Shown here: in pieces, positions 24,132-31,796 of the stretch | How the letters are laid out: every line of letters begins with the position of its first letter | How positions within the stretch are numbered: position 1 is the first letter of the stretch | Assembly: GCF_042654525.1 (NCBI RefSeq) | Contig: NZ_JBHSGP010000014.1 | Location: forward strand, 992,001-1,056,000 | Direction of reading: 5' to 3' | Origin: Geojedonia litorea | GTDB taxonomy: Bacteria > Bacteroidota > Bacteroidia > Flavobacteriales > Flavobacteriaceae | Length of the DNA stretch: 64,000 nucleotides | Made by a program: the position numbers and the translations under genes | Notes under the pieces: generated by a model | Database searches by the model: none | Seen by the model: only the letters and a program-made list of their open reading frames with translations | What the model was told of the DNA's origin: nothing

Positions 24132-26330
24132 ATGAAAAATTTATTCGCGTTTTTAGCACTTTTAGTGTTATCAACACTGGTTAACGCCCAGGACAAACCA
24201 CAGGATTCAACATCGGTTGAAACTTTAGACGAGGTTCTCGTAAAAGCAGTACGCGTTGAAGCTACTTCACCAATTACACACTCAAATGTTACCAAAGCAC
24301 AACTCCAAAAACGTAATTTGGGTCAAGACATTCCTGTACTTTTAAACTATCTACCCTCTGTTGTTACTACCACCGATGCTGGTGCTGGCGTTGGATATAC
24401 AGGTATTCGCATAAGAGGTATCAATGCACAATCTACTAATATCACCATTAATGGGATACCCTATAACGACGCAGAATCATTGGGAACCTTCTGGGTAAAT
24501 TTAGGAGATTTTGCCTCTTCGGTTGAAAGTCTTCAATTGCAACGTGGTGTAGGAACATCCACTAATGGCTCTGGAGCTTTTGGAGCAAGTATTAATGTGT
24601 TGACTGATGCGGTTTCCAATGAAGCTAATGCCGAAATATCAAATAGTTTCGGGAGTTATAATACTAGAAAACACACAGTAAAATTTAGTACTGGCCTATT
24701 GAATGATCATTTTGAAGTTGCTGGGCGTTTATCTCAAATTAAATCTGATGGTTATATAGATAGGGCTTCTTCCGATTTGAAATCTTACTTTTTGCAAGCG
24801 GCCTATGTCGATAATAACACCTTAATAAAGGCGCTTACTTTTGGAGGGAAAGAAGTCACTTACCAAGCATGGTATGGCCTAGAAGATTTAGATTTACTTG
24901 AAAATAATCGCACCTTTAATGTTGCTGGAATCTATACTGACGAACAAGGCAATACACGTTTTCATAATAATGAAGTAGATAATTACAATCAAGACCATTA
25001 TCAGCTTCATTGGAACCAGCGTTTTAATTCAAATTGGTCTACTAATCTTGGTTTAAACTATACTTATGGGCGCGGTTATTTTGAACAGTATAAGGAAGAT
25101 GAAGATTTTGCTGATTATAATTTAGAGGAAATTACTATAGGAGGAGAAACTATAGCTACCACCGATTTGATTAGACGCCGTTGGTTGGATAATGATTTTT
25201 ACGTTGCCAATGCCAATGCCAATTATAAAGATGAAGGTTTAAGCCTAACCTTTGGAACAAGTTATAGTAGTTATGATGGTGATCACTTTGGCGAAATTAT
25301 TTGGGCACGCTATGCAAGTGATAGTGAAATTGAAGATCATTATTATGATGGCAATGGAAAGAAAAAAGACTTCAGTTCTTTTATAAAAGCCACATATCGC
25401 TTAAATGATAAATTTAGCTTATATGGTGATTTACAATGGCGTTTGGTTGATTATAAAACTACTGGGTTAACTTCAGATCGCATTCCATTTAATGTTAATG
25501 AAAATTATAGCTTTTTCAACCCAAAGGCCGGAGTTACGTATAGATTAAATAAGACTAACCATTTGTATCTTTCATATGCGAGAGCCAATAGAGAACCTAA
25601 CAGAGATGATTTTGAAAATAATGCCGTAGTAAAGCCAGAACAGCTAAATGATTTTGAGCTTGGTTGGAGGCATGACAACTCTAATTTTAGGTTGTATGCC
25701 AACCTTTACTACATGCACTACAATGAGCAGCTAGTACTAACCGGAAATATTGATAATGTTGGAAACCCGGTAAGAACCAATAGCGGTGAGAGTTATAGAT
25801 TTGGACTTGAAGTTGAAGCCGCAATTAAGCTTACAGATGACTTTTCTATACAACCTAATTTTACGCTTAGTTCCAATAAAAACAAAGAAACTATTGCTTC
25901 AATTGATGGAGATTTAGTGAATCTTGGTAAAACCAATATTTCATTTTCACCAGATTTTGTTGGAGCCAATGCTTTGATTTTTCAACCTAATCAAAACTTG
26001 CAATTGTCTTTTTTAAGCAAATATGTTGGCGAGCAATATATGGGAAATACTGAAGCTAAAGCCTCTAAATTAAAAAGCTATTTTGTGAATGATTTTAATA
26101 TCACATATCAAATATCATTTCAAGATAAAGAATCTCAACCCTTCTTTAAATCAATAGTGTTTTCGGGATTAGTTAATAATATGTTCAATGAAAAGTACAT
26201 TTCAAACGGCTATTATTATACTTATGATGATACTTGGTCTGATCCAAATCAAATTACAACTATAGAAGGTGCAGGATATTATCCTCAAGCTACAACAAAT
26301 TTCTTGATAGGTGCGACTTTAAAATTTTAA
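24132..26330 (+). CDS. TonB-dependent outer-membrane receptor, probably thiamine
   Basis: 732 residues: signal peptide (cleavage likely after VNA near residue 19), a TonB-box-like ETLDEVLVKA, plug domain (about 45-155, with GIRIRGINAQSTNITINGIPYNDAES) and a 22-strand-type beta-barrel ending in a terminal Phe (GATLKF). The TPP riboswitch in its leader points to thiamine or a phosphorylated form as substrate. This matches the receptors with thiamine riboswitches known in Bacteroidota. The ExbB/ExbD/TonB energising genes are not next to it. Confidence 0.93.
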   Translation: MKNLFAFLALLVLSTLVNAQDKPQDSTSVETLDEVLVKAVRVEATSPITHSNVTKAQLQKRNLGQDIPVLLNYLPSVVTTTDAGAGVGYTGIRIRGINAQSTNITINGIPYNDAESLGTFWVNLGDFASSVESLQLQRGVGTSTNGSGAFGASINVLTDAVSNEANAEISNSFGSYNTRKHTVKFSTGLLNDHFEVAGRLSQIKSDGYIDRASSDLKSYFLQAAYVDNNTLIKALTFGGKEVTYQAWYGLEDLDLLENNRTFNVAGIYTDEQGNTRFHNNEVDNYNQDHYQLHWNQRFNSNWSTNLGLNYTYGRGYFEQYKEDEDFADYNLEEITIGGETIATTDLIRRRWLDNDFYVANANANYKDEGLSLTFGTSYSSYDGDHFGEIIWARYASDSEIEDHYYDGNGKKKDFSSFIKATYRLNDKFSLYGDLQWRLVDYKTTGLTSDRIPFNVNENYSFFNPKAGVTYRLNKTNHLYLSYARANREPNRDDFENNAVVKPEQLNDFELGWRHDNSNFRLYANLYYMHYNEQLVLTGNIDNVGNPVRTNSGESYRFGLEVEAAIKLTDDFSIQPNFTLSSNKNKETIASIDGDLVNLGKTNISFSPDFVGANALIFQPNQNLQLSFLSKYVGEQYMGNTEAKASKLKSYFVNDFNITYQISFQDKESQPFFKSIVFSGLVNNMFNEKYISNGYYYTYDDTWSDPNQITTIEGAGYYPQATTNFLIGATLKF

Positions 26331-26752
26331 TTGGTAATACTGTAGGAGTTATTTCCTAATGGAGTAACTCGATATTCTTTTAGGCCACATGGTAACGAGG
26401 ATCCAACAGAACTACCAATAAATAAGCTGTATTCGTTTTCATCAGCACAACTACATTTAGCATTTGCTCCAACAATTTGCATAACGGAGCAAGTGCTAGG
26501 TGGATGGTTGGGATCTGAAGCATCCCAGGCTCTAAGATTTGAGCCTGCATTTATTACAATTATACCACCATTGCCTTGATTTGCTATGTAAACCGAATTC
26601 CCCGTAAACTGTAATTGGCTATACTGCGGAAGGTTCAAGTTGACGGTTACATTTACACCTAAATTTAGTAAATAATTGCAATTATTAATGGAGTCATTTT
26701 TGCTGCAAGCAACTAATAATAAAAGAGATAAGACGGCTAATACCTGCTTCAT
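26327..26752 (-). CDS. Lipoprotein with degenerate Rieske-like sequence
   Basis: 141 residues from the ATG at 26752; the frame runs to a TTG at 26776. Lipobox LLVAC (Cys16). The mature part is beta-rich. It keeps the outline of small Flavobacterial Rieske-like lipoproteins: DPNHPPSTC, then CSC in a loop and a late LKEYRV strand. The Cys-x-His/Cys-x2-His pairs that bind a 2Fe-2S cluster are not both present, so a cluster is unlikely. Its stop overlaps the end of the receptor gene by 4 bases. Confidence 0.6.
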   Translation of the reverse strand: MKQVLAVLSLLLLVACSKNDSINNCNYLLNLGVNVTVNLNLPQYSQLQFTGNSVYIANQGNGGIIVINAGSNLRAWDASDPNHPPSTCSVMQIVGANAKCSCADENEYSLFIGSSVGSSLPCGLKEYRVTPLGNNSYSITN

Positions 26753-26811
26753 AAAGTTTAAAATATTAAGGGTCAATTTACAACAAATTATAAGTTGAAC
26801 TAAAAAATTTG

Positions 26812-26819
26812 TATATTTG
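26812..26819 (+). promoter_or_regulatory. -7 promoter box of greA
   Basis: TATATTTG, an exact TAnnTTTG match. Transcription from here would begin near 26823, immediately before the hairpin at 26826-26852. Confidence 0.6.
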
Positions 26820-26825
26820 ATTTAT

Positions 26826-26852
26826 AAATCTCGTGTGAGCGGGATTTTTTTT
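26826..26852 (+). terminator. Terminator-like hairpin at the 5' end of the greA leader
   Basis: 8-base-pair stem (one G-T pair) AAATCTCG/CGGGATTT with a 6-base loop, directly followed by a T run. It lies within the leader, between the promoter and greA, where it could act as an attenuator or protect the 5' end. Confidence 0.5.
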
Positions 26853-26896
26853 ATGCTGAACGCTTCGAGCTTAATTGACAAAGTGAAATTCAGCAT
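26853..26896 (+). repeat. Inverted repeat in the greA leader
   Basis: ATGCTGAA at 26853-26860 pairs with TTCAGCAT at 26889-26896, with a small GCT/AGC hairpin inside. It resembles the scattered TGCTGAA/TTCAGCA intergenic repeats of Flavobacteriia, but it is the only copy I found in this window. Confidence 0.4.
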
Positions 26897-26924
26897 TTCT
26901 ATTATGAAGTAAAACGATGAAGTT

Positions 26925-27398
26925 ATGAGTAAAGTATCTTATTACACTGCCGAAGGATTAAAAAAATTAAGAGAAGAATTAAATTATCTTAAAGATGTTG
27001 AGCGTCCAAATGCTTCAAGAGCAATTGCCGAAGCTAGGGATAAAGGTGATTTAAGCGAGAATGCCGAATATGATGCCGCTAAAGAAGCTCAAGGCATGTT
27101 GGAAATGAAAATTGCCAAACTTGAGGAAGCTTTGGCTGGTGCACGACTAATTGATGAGTCACAACTTGATAATTCAAAAGTATTGGTATTGTCTAAAGTT
27201 AAAATTAGAAACCAAACCAATGGTATGGAAGTGACCTACACTTTAGTGGCAGATGGAGAAGCTGATTTGGCTTCTGGTAAAATCTCTGTAAACTCGCCAA
27301 TTGGGAAAGGACTTTTAGGTAAGTCTGTTGGAGAGGTTGCCGAAGTTCAGGTGCCAAATGGTATAATGAAATTTGATGTATTAGAAATTTCCAGATAA
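26925..27398 (+). CDS. greA: Transcription elongation factor GreA
   Basis: 157 residues, normal length. The N-terminal coiled coil (YYTAEGLKKLREELNYLK, then ARDKGDLSENAEYDAAKEAQ) carries the acidic tip Asp-x-x-Glu that enters the RNA polymerase channel to stimulate cleavage of backtracked RNA. The C-terminal FKBP-like domain ends SPIGKGLLGKSVGEV...FDVLEI. Its last codons and stop are part of a 25-base tandem duplication. Confidence 0.97.
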   Translation: MSKVSYYTAEGLKKLREELNYLKDVERPNASRAIAEARDKGDLSENAEYDAAKEAQGMLEMKIAKLEEALAGARLIDESQLDNSKVLVLSKVKIRNQTNGMEVTYTLVADGEADLASGKISVNSPIGKGLLGKSVGEVAEVQVPNGIMKFDVLEISR

Positions 27399-27438
27399 TT
27401 ATCTTAAAATAAATTCCAGATAATTATCTTAAAATAAA
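27389..27438 (+). repeat. Perfect 25-base tandem duplication across the greA stop codon
   Basis: Two identical, adjacent 25-base units (27389-27413 and 27414-27438). The first contains the last codons of greA and its TAA; the second is untranslated. Each includes the 12-base palindrome AGATAATTATCT. Confidence 0.9.
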
Positions 27439-27451
27439 ATTGAAAATAAAC

Positions 27452-27490
27452 ATTCCTGTTCAAATAAAACTGAACAGGAATTTTCTTTTT
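27452..27490 (+). terminator. Terminator of greA
   Basis: 11-base-pair perfect stem ATTCCTGTTCA/TGAACAGGAAT with an 8-base loop, then a T-rich tail. Confidence 0.85.
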
Positions 27491-27555
27491 ATATTTAGGG
27501 AACAATTAAATATTATATAGGTTATAAAATAGTTTAACAGTCTAAAAATCATAAA

Positions 27556-27948
27556 ATGGCATCAATATTCACAAAAATCGTCAATGGCGAAATTCCATGT
27601 TATAAGGTCGCAGAAACCAAAGATTTTTTAGCCTTTTTAGACGTTAACCCAAATGCAAAAGGGCATACGCTGTGTATTCCAAAGGTTGAAGTTGATAAGC
27701 TTTTTGATTTAGATGAGGTTACTTATATCGGGCTTATGGAATTTTCTAGAAATGTTGCCATTGCTTTAGGAAAAGCGGTTCCTTGTAAACGGGTAGGGGT
27801 TTCGGTAATTGGGCTCGAAGTCCCTCATGTGCATGTACATCTCATTCCGCTAAATTCTATGGAAGATGCTCGGTTCATTTCAAAAGTTAAACTTAATAAA
27901 GAAGAATTTGAGGCCATAGCTTCAAGAATTAGTGCATTTATGGAATAA
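27556..27948 (+). CDS. HIT family nucleotide hydrolase/transferase
   Basis: 130 residues with the HIT signature HVHVH at residues 91-95, whose central His forms the nucleotidyl intermediate. The N-terminal SIFTKIVNGEIPCYKVAE is typical of the HINT branch, which hydrolyses adenosine phosphoramidates. Conserved next to greA in Flavobacteriia, but its own transcript probably starts after the greA terminator. Confidence 0.92.
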   Translation: MASIFTKIVNGEIPCYKVAETKDFLAFLDVNPNAKGHTLCIPKVEVDKLFDLDEVTYIGLMEFSRNVAIALGKAVPCKRVGVSVIGLEVPHVHVHLIPLNSMEDARFISKVKLNKEEFEAIASRISAFME

Positions 27949-27953
27949 GGGAA

Positions 27954-28301
27954 TTAGATGATTCCTGTTGAAAATAAAATAGTTCCTATTACAATCACTG
28001 CAACGAGACCTATTAGTAGCCAAGTCACTTTTTTAAATTTAATAGAATTTGGTTTTGGCTTTATTGCCCTATGGTGATATTTTACTACCTGCTCAATGTC
28101 ATCAGTCCATCGCACTGGAAATATTGGACTCTCACAAATATTACAAATTAGAAGACAATTGGTATGAGAAGTAATGGCTTTATAAAGCTTGGTTTCAATA
28201 AATTTTTGTTTAAAAGTTAATTGTAAGCCTTCTCGAGAATAGCATTCGGGGCAATGATTATTGATATTTACTTCTTTTAATGTGAAAAATTGATTTTCCA
28301 T
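27954..28301 (-). CDS. Small Zn-ribbon membrane protein, function unknown
   Basis: 115 residues. Two CxxC pairs (Cys17/20 and Cys53/56) form a probable zinc ribbon on the cytoplasmic side. One transmembrane segment lies at about residues 93-112 with few residues after it, so it is tail-anchored. It follows the sensor kinase gene by 13 bases on the same strand and could be a partner of that kinase. Confidence 0.7.
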   Translation of the reverse strand: MENQFFTLKEVNINNHCPECYSREGLQLTFKQKFIETKLYKAITSHTNCLLICNICESPIFPVRWTDDIEQVVKYHHRAIKPKPNSIKFKKVTWLLIGLVAVIVIGTILFSTGII

Positions 28302-28314
28302 GTTATAAAAGGAT

Positions 28315-29466
28315 TTAAACTAATTTTAGAGCAACTTGCATGGTGGTGCCCTTGTCAATTTCTGAATGAAGGACTTTTATTTTTCCATTATGGTAATCTT
28401 CAATAATTCGCTTTGCTAAAGATAGCCCTAATCCCCAACCTCTTTTTTTGCTAGTATATCCTGGTTCAAAAATCTTTGAATACAATGGTTTAGCAATTCC
28501 TTTTCCAGAATCAGTAATGTTAATCCTTACCCATTTATCGTCCCAATCAATAGCAATCTTTAGATCTCCTTTGCCTTTCATGGCATCAATACCATTTTTT
28601 ACCAAATTCTCGATGGTCCAGCTAAACAGTTGTCTATTAAGCATTACATAAAGATTTTGATTAGGAGCATGAATTTCGAAATTAATTAAATTGGAAGAAC
28701 GATCCTTTAAATAATTAAACGATTCAAAAGTTTCTTCAACAATATCCACTTTTTCTAAAGTGGGAACCGAACCAATTTTGCTGAAACGTTCTGTTATAGT
28801 TTGAAGCCTTATTATATCCTTTTCAATTTCTCTCAAATATTCGGGATTTACGTGCTCTGAACGTAGGATTTCAGTCCAACCCACTAAAGATGATAAAGGT
28901 GTGCCAATTTGATGTGCAGTTTCTTTAGCCATCCCTGTCCAAAGTTTGTTTTGGGTAGCAATTTTAGAACTTCGATAAAAGAAAAATACAACCGCGCCGA
29001 ATAAAAAAATAATTAAAAGCAGGGCTAATGGGTAGTACTTGAGTTTGTTTAAAAGTGGAGAATTTCCGTAGTACAAGGTCGAAAAAAGCTTGTCTTGATA
29101 CTTTATTTCAATGGGTTGATTTTCACTCTTAAATTTTTCAATCAACCTATTGATATAAACCGAATCTTTTGCTTTTTCTTCGTCAACATTTTTAACATCA
29201 ATACTGCCATCTGCGTTCACTTTTATCATTGGTGTTGTGACATTACTCTGAATAATTTCCAGAGGTAGTTCGCCTATATCACCACTTAAATTTGAAGTTT
29301 TGGTAATTTCCTTTTGCGCAAAAGACCAATTTTGCATTTTTGTGCGTTCTTCAGCCTTAAAATTTTGAAAGAAAATATAAGTATTCCATAAAATAAGTGA
29401 AATTATAATAAACGATGCAACAATAATAATCCACCGAATCATATTTCGGTTCATGGCTAAGGTCAT
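28315..29466 (-). CDS. Sensor histidine kinase without an adjacent regulator
   Basis: 383 residues. Two transmembrane segments (about 11-30 and 145-163) flank a periplasmic part of about 110 residues. The cytoplasmic part has the phosphoacceptor His185 in AHQIGTPLSSL and an ATPase domain with the N box (ENLVKNGIDAM), G1 (DSGKGIA) and G2 (GWGLGLSLA). Starts at residue 5 or 9 are also possible. No response regulator lies nearby; the phosphate partner is unknown. Confidence 0.9.
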   Translation of the reverse strand: MTLAMNRNMIRWIIIVASFIIISLILWNTYIFFQNFKAEERTKMQNWSFAQKEITKTSNLSGDIGELPLEIIQSNVTTPMIKVNADGSIDVKNVDEEKAKDSVYINRLIEKFKSENQPIEIKYQDKLFSTLYYGNSPLLNKLKYYPLALLLIIFLFGAVVFFFYRSSKIATQNKLWTGMAKETAHQIGTPLSSLVGWTEILRSEHVNPEYLREIEKDIIRLQTITERFSKIGSVPTLEKVDIVEETFESFNYLKDRSSNLINFEIHAPNQNLYVMLNRQLFSWTIENLVKNGIDAMKGKGDLKIAIDWDDKWVRINITDSGKGIAKPLYSKIFEPGYTSKKRGWGLGLSLAKRIIEDYHNGKIKVLHSEIDKGTTMQVALKLV

Positions 29467-29560
29467 TGATTTAATTTTTCAATTTTAAATATAATGTAAT
29501 TCTGTTAATAATATTGTATGCCTTTATATCAAATCGTTTTTATAACAATATGAATATAGT

Positions 29561-29568
29561 TACATTTG
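29561..29568 (+). promoter_or_regulatory. -7 box of the flavin reductase-like gene
   Basis: TACATTTG, matching TAnnTTTG, about 50 bases before the ATG at 29618. No clear -33 element. Confidence 0.45.
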
Positions 29569-29617
29569 TGGCTTAACACATGACGCATATCAGTGTTGTG
29601 GAAATTGCACCTTGAAG

Positions 29618-30487
29618 ATGATTTCTTTGAATCCAACCGACCTTTCAACCGGGAAATTACATAGCTATTTATTGAGCGCCGTTGCACCACGGCCTATAGC
29701 ATTGGCAAGTACCATTGATAAGGATGGACGTCCAAATTTATCACCTTTCAGTTTTTTTAATGTGTTTAGTGCTAATCCTCCTATATTGATTTTTTCACCA
29801 TCAAGACGTGTGAGAGATAACACAGTAAAGCATACGTTAACGAATGTGAAAGCTGTAAATGAAGTGGTTATTAATGTAGTAAGCTACGATATGGTACAGC
29901 AGGTTTCATTGAGTAGTACAGAGTATGCTGAAGGTATCAATGAGTTTGATAAATCAGGGTTAACTATGTTAAAATCTGAATTGGTTAAACCCTTTAGAGT
30001 TGCAGAATCTCCCGTGCAATTTGAATGTAAAGTTAATGATGTAATTGCTTTAGGAGCAGAAGGTGGAGCCGGTAATTTGGTAATTTGTGAAGTCGTAAAA
30101 CTACACATATCTAAAGATGTATTAGATGGAGATGATCAAATTGTTCAAGAAAAGTTGGATTTGGTGGCAAGAGCAGGAGGGAATTATTACAACCGAGCAA
30201 AAAAAGGATTTTTTGAAGTGCCAAAACCAAATCAAAAAATAGGTATTGGGGTCGATAATATGCCACATGAAGTAAAAAATAGTATGGTGTTAACAGGTAA
30301 TGATTTAGGCATGTTGGGTAATATTGAAGCCCTGCCAACTAAAGAAGCTGTTACTGATTTTATTAAAACGGTTAGCGAGCGCTATCCAAATATAGCAACC
30401 ATGTCGCTTCGTCAAAAGCATAAAATCGCCAGAAATTATTTAAGCTATGGTGATATTAATAGCGCTTGGAAATTATTGTTATCATAA
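29618..30487 (+). CDS. Flavin reductase-like (PF01613) domain protein
   Basis: 289 residues from the ATG at 29618 (a TTG two codons earlier extends the frame). The FMN-binding split-barrel region spans about residues 10-190: VAPRPIALASTIDKDGRPNLSPFSFF, then EVVINVVS and the FKSE-like KSELVKPFRVAES. The C-terminal 90 residues are helical and not part of the usual domain. Related proteins reduce FMN or bind it; the electron acceptor is unknown. The next gene starts 59 bases later. Confidence 0.9.
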   Translation: MISLNPTDLSTGKLHSYLLSAVAPRPIALASTIDKDGRPNLSPFSFFNVFSANPPILIFSPSRRVRDNTVKHTLTNVKAVNEVVINVVSYDMVQQVSLSSTEYAEGINEFDKSGLTMLKSELVKPFRVAESPVQFECKVNDVIALGAEGGAGNLVICEVVKLHISKDVLDGDDQIVQEKLDLVARAGGNYYNRAKKGFFEVPKPNQKIGIGVDNMPHEVKNSMVLTGNDLGMLGNIEALPTKEAVTDFIKTVSERYPNIATMSLRQKHKIARNYLSYGDINSAWKLLLS

Positions 30488-30546
30488 CAACGCAATAACC
30501 TACTTAAGAACATACAAAGCAATAAAGAATAATAAGTAATACAAAT

Positions 30547-30921
30547 ATGGAAGTACAAGGAAAAATTAAAATGATTGGAGAAACCCAAACTTTTGGGAGT
30601 AATGGATTTAGAAAAAGAGAATTAGTTGTTACAACTGAAGAGCAGTATCCTCAACATATTTTAGTGGAATTTGTTCAAGATAAAACAGATTTGCTAGATA
30701 ATTATCAAGTGGGTCAAGCTGTAAAAGTTAGCATCAATTTAAGAGGTAGAGAATGGGTTAACCCGCAAGGAGAAACCAAATATTTCAATTCTATACAAGG
30801 TTGGAGAATAGAAAATTTGCAAGCAAATGCTCCTAGCGATATGCCTCCAATGCCACCTGCTGATGCTTTTGAGCCAGCAGGAGATTTAAATGAGGACGAT
30901 CACGATGATCTGCCTTTTTAG
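30547..30921 (+). CDS. DUF3127 protein with SSB-like acidic tail
   Basis: 124 residues. Residues 1-100 form a compact beta-rich domain, probably an OB fold (EVQGKIKMIGETQTFG, HILVEFVQDK, VKVSINLRGREW). A Pro-rich linker follows, then an acidic tail ending DDHDDLPF, very like the DDDIPF tip with which SSB recruits replication and repair proteins. It may bind nucleic acid, but there is no proof. The function of DUF3127 is unknown to me. Confidence 0.85.
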   Translation: MEVQGKIKMIGETQTFGSNGFRKRELVVTTEEQYPQHILVEFVQDKTDLLDNYQVGQAVKVSINLRGREWVNPQGETKYFNSIQGWRIENLQANAPSDMPPMPPADAFEPAGDLNEDDHDDLPF

Positions 30922-30950
30922 TTAACAAAAGAGCACTGCCTAAAAACGAA

Positions 30951-30986
30951 AAAGCTTAATCCCTAAATATTTTGGGATTAAGCTTT
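30951..30986. terminator. Strong hairpin after the DUF3127 gene
   Basis: Perfect 13-base-pair stem AAAGCTTAATCCC/GGGATTAAGCTTT with a 10-base loop. T-rich tail is on the minus strand, not the plus strand, so its orientation is unusual; it may also act as an RNA-stabilising hairpin for the plus-strand gene. Confidence 0.55.
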
Positions 30987-30997
30987 AAACTGTGTTT

Positions 30998-31005
30998 TAG
31001 GTTTG
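30998..31005 (+). promoter_or_regulatory. Candidate -7 box of aat
   Basis: TAGGTTTG, matching TAnnTTTG, with a TTTG at 30971-30974 (23-base spacer, slightly long). A start near 31010 would leave a leader of about 130 bases before aat. Confidence 0.4.
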
Positions 31006-31042
31006 GCCTTTTAACTTATTCAAAAAAATCTTAACAAAACTT

Positions 31043-31109
31043 AACCTTTCAAAGACCAATTCAAAATTGGTTAAAAACCATTGGTTTTCAAAGTTTAAAG
31101 GTTTTTTTT
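31043..31109 (+). terminator. Terminator-like structure in the aat leader
   Basis: AACCTTT (31043-31049) pairs with AAAGGTT (31097-31103), followed by a T run. Inside, ACCAAT (31055-31060) can pair with either of two ATTGGT copies (31066-31071, 31080-31085). Mutually exclusive stems of this kind are expected of an attenuator, but it could be only the terminator of the upstream gene. Confidence 0.5.
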
Positions 31110-31163
31110 ATGTCATTTTATTACCGAAAACGTTATCGGAGTGGTAAAATTTCTCAATCATAA
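31110..31163 (+). other. 17-codon ORF overlapping the aat start
   Basis: ATG-to-TAA frame right after the leader hairpin, giving a basic, Tyr-rich peptide (MSFYYRKRYRSGKISQS). It overlaps the first 22 bases of aat in another frame. Possibly a leader peptide; nothing else supports it. Confidence 0.2.
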
Positions 31164-31767
31164 AATAGAATTCCCTGCCATTTCTCATGCTTCAAGTGAT
31201 GGATTACTAGCTGTTGGAGGGGATTTATCGACTGAACGATTATTGCTGGCTTATAAAAGCGGAATCTTTCCTTGGTACTCTGATGGCGACCCCATTTTGT
31301 GGTGGTCACCAGACCCAAGATTTGTCCTCTTTCCTGATCAATTAAAGATATCAAAAAGCATGAAACAAGTTCTTAAAAATAAGTGCTTTCTGGTCACTAT
31401 TAATAAAGATTTTGAAGCCGTTATAATCGAATGTTCAAAAGCAAAGAGAGAAGGGCAATCAGGAACTTGGATTACCAAATCTATGATTGATGCCTATATA
31501 AAATTACATCATCTTGGTTATGCAACTTCTGTAGAAGTATGGCAAGACAGTGAATTGGTAGGAGGGTTTTATGGTATAGATTTAGGGAATGATGTGTTTT
31601 GTGGAGAAAGCATGTTTGCTAAAGTGAGTAATGCCAGTAAAGCGGGGTTTATTAGTTTTATTCAAAACACCAATTATAAGCTAATAGACTGTCAGGTTCA
31701 TACACATCACCTTCAAAGTTTAGGTGCCGTTGAAATACCTAGAACAAAATTTTTAAGTTTTTTATGA
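31141..31767 (+). CDS. aat: Leucyl/phenylalanyl-tRNA-protein transferase
   Basis: Adds Leu or Phe from tRNA to proteins with N-terminal Lys or Arg, marking them for ClpS/ClpAP. 208 residues, normal for Bacteroidota. Seen: DGLLAVGGDLSTERLLLAYKSGIFPWY, WWSPDPRFVLFP, GTWITKSMIDAYIKLH and GGFYGIDLGNDVFCGESMF. No in-frame ATG is upstream; the start is the GTG at 31141, and the N terminus MVKFLNHKIEFP fits homologues. Confidence 0.93.
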   Translation: MVKFLNHKIEFPAISHASSDGLLAVGGDLSTERLLLAYKSGIFPWYSDGDPILWWSPDPRFVLFPDQLKISKSMKQVLKNKCFLVTINKDFEAVIIECSKAKREGQSGTWITKSMIDAYIKLHHLGYATSVEVWQDSELVGGFYGIDLGNDVFCGESMFAKVSNASKAGFISFIQNTNYKLIDCQVHTHHLQSLGAVEIPRTKFLSFL

Positions 31768-31796
31768 AGTAAGAATTGTGAAACTGATGCCTTCTT

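Noticed and set aside
26786..26797. Possible -33 element before greA
   Set aside because: The nearest TTG is 14 bases from the -7 box, too close for the 19-21-base spacing, so I list only the -7 box.
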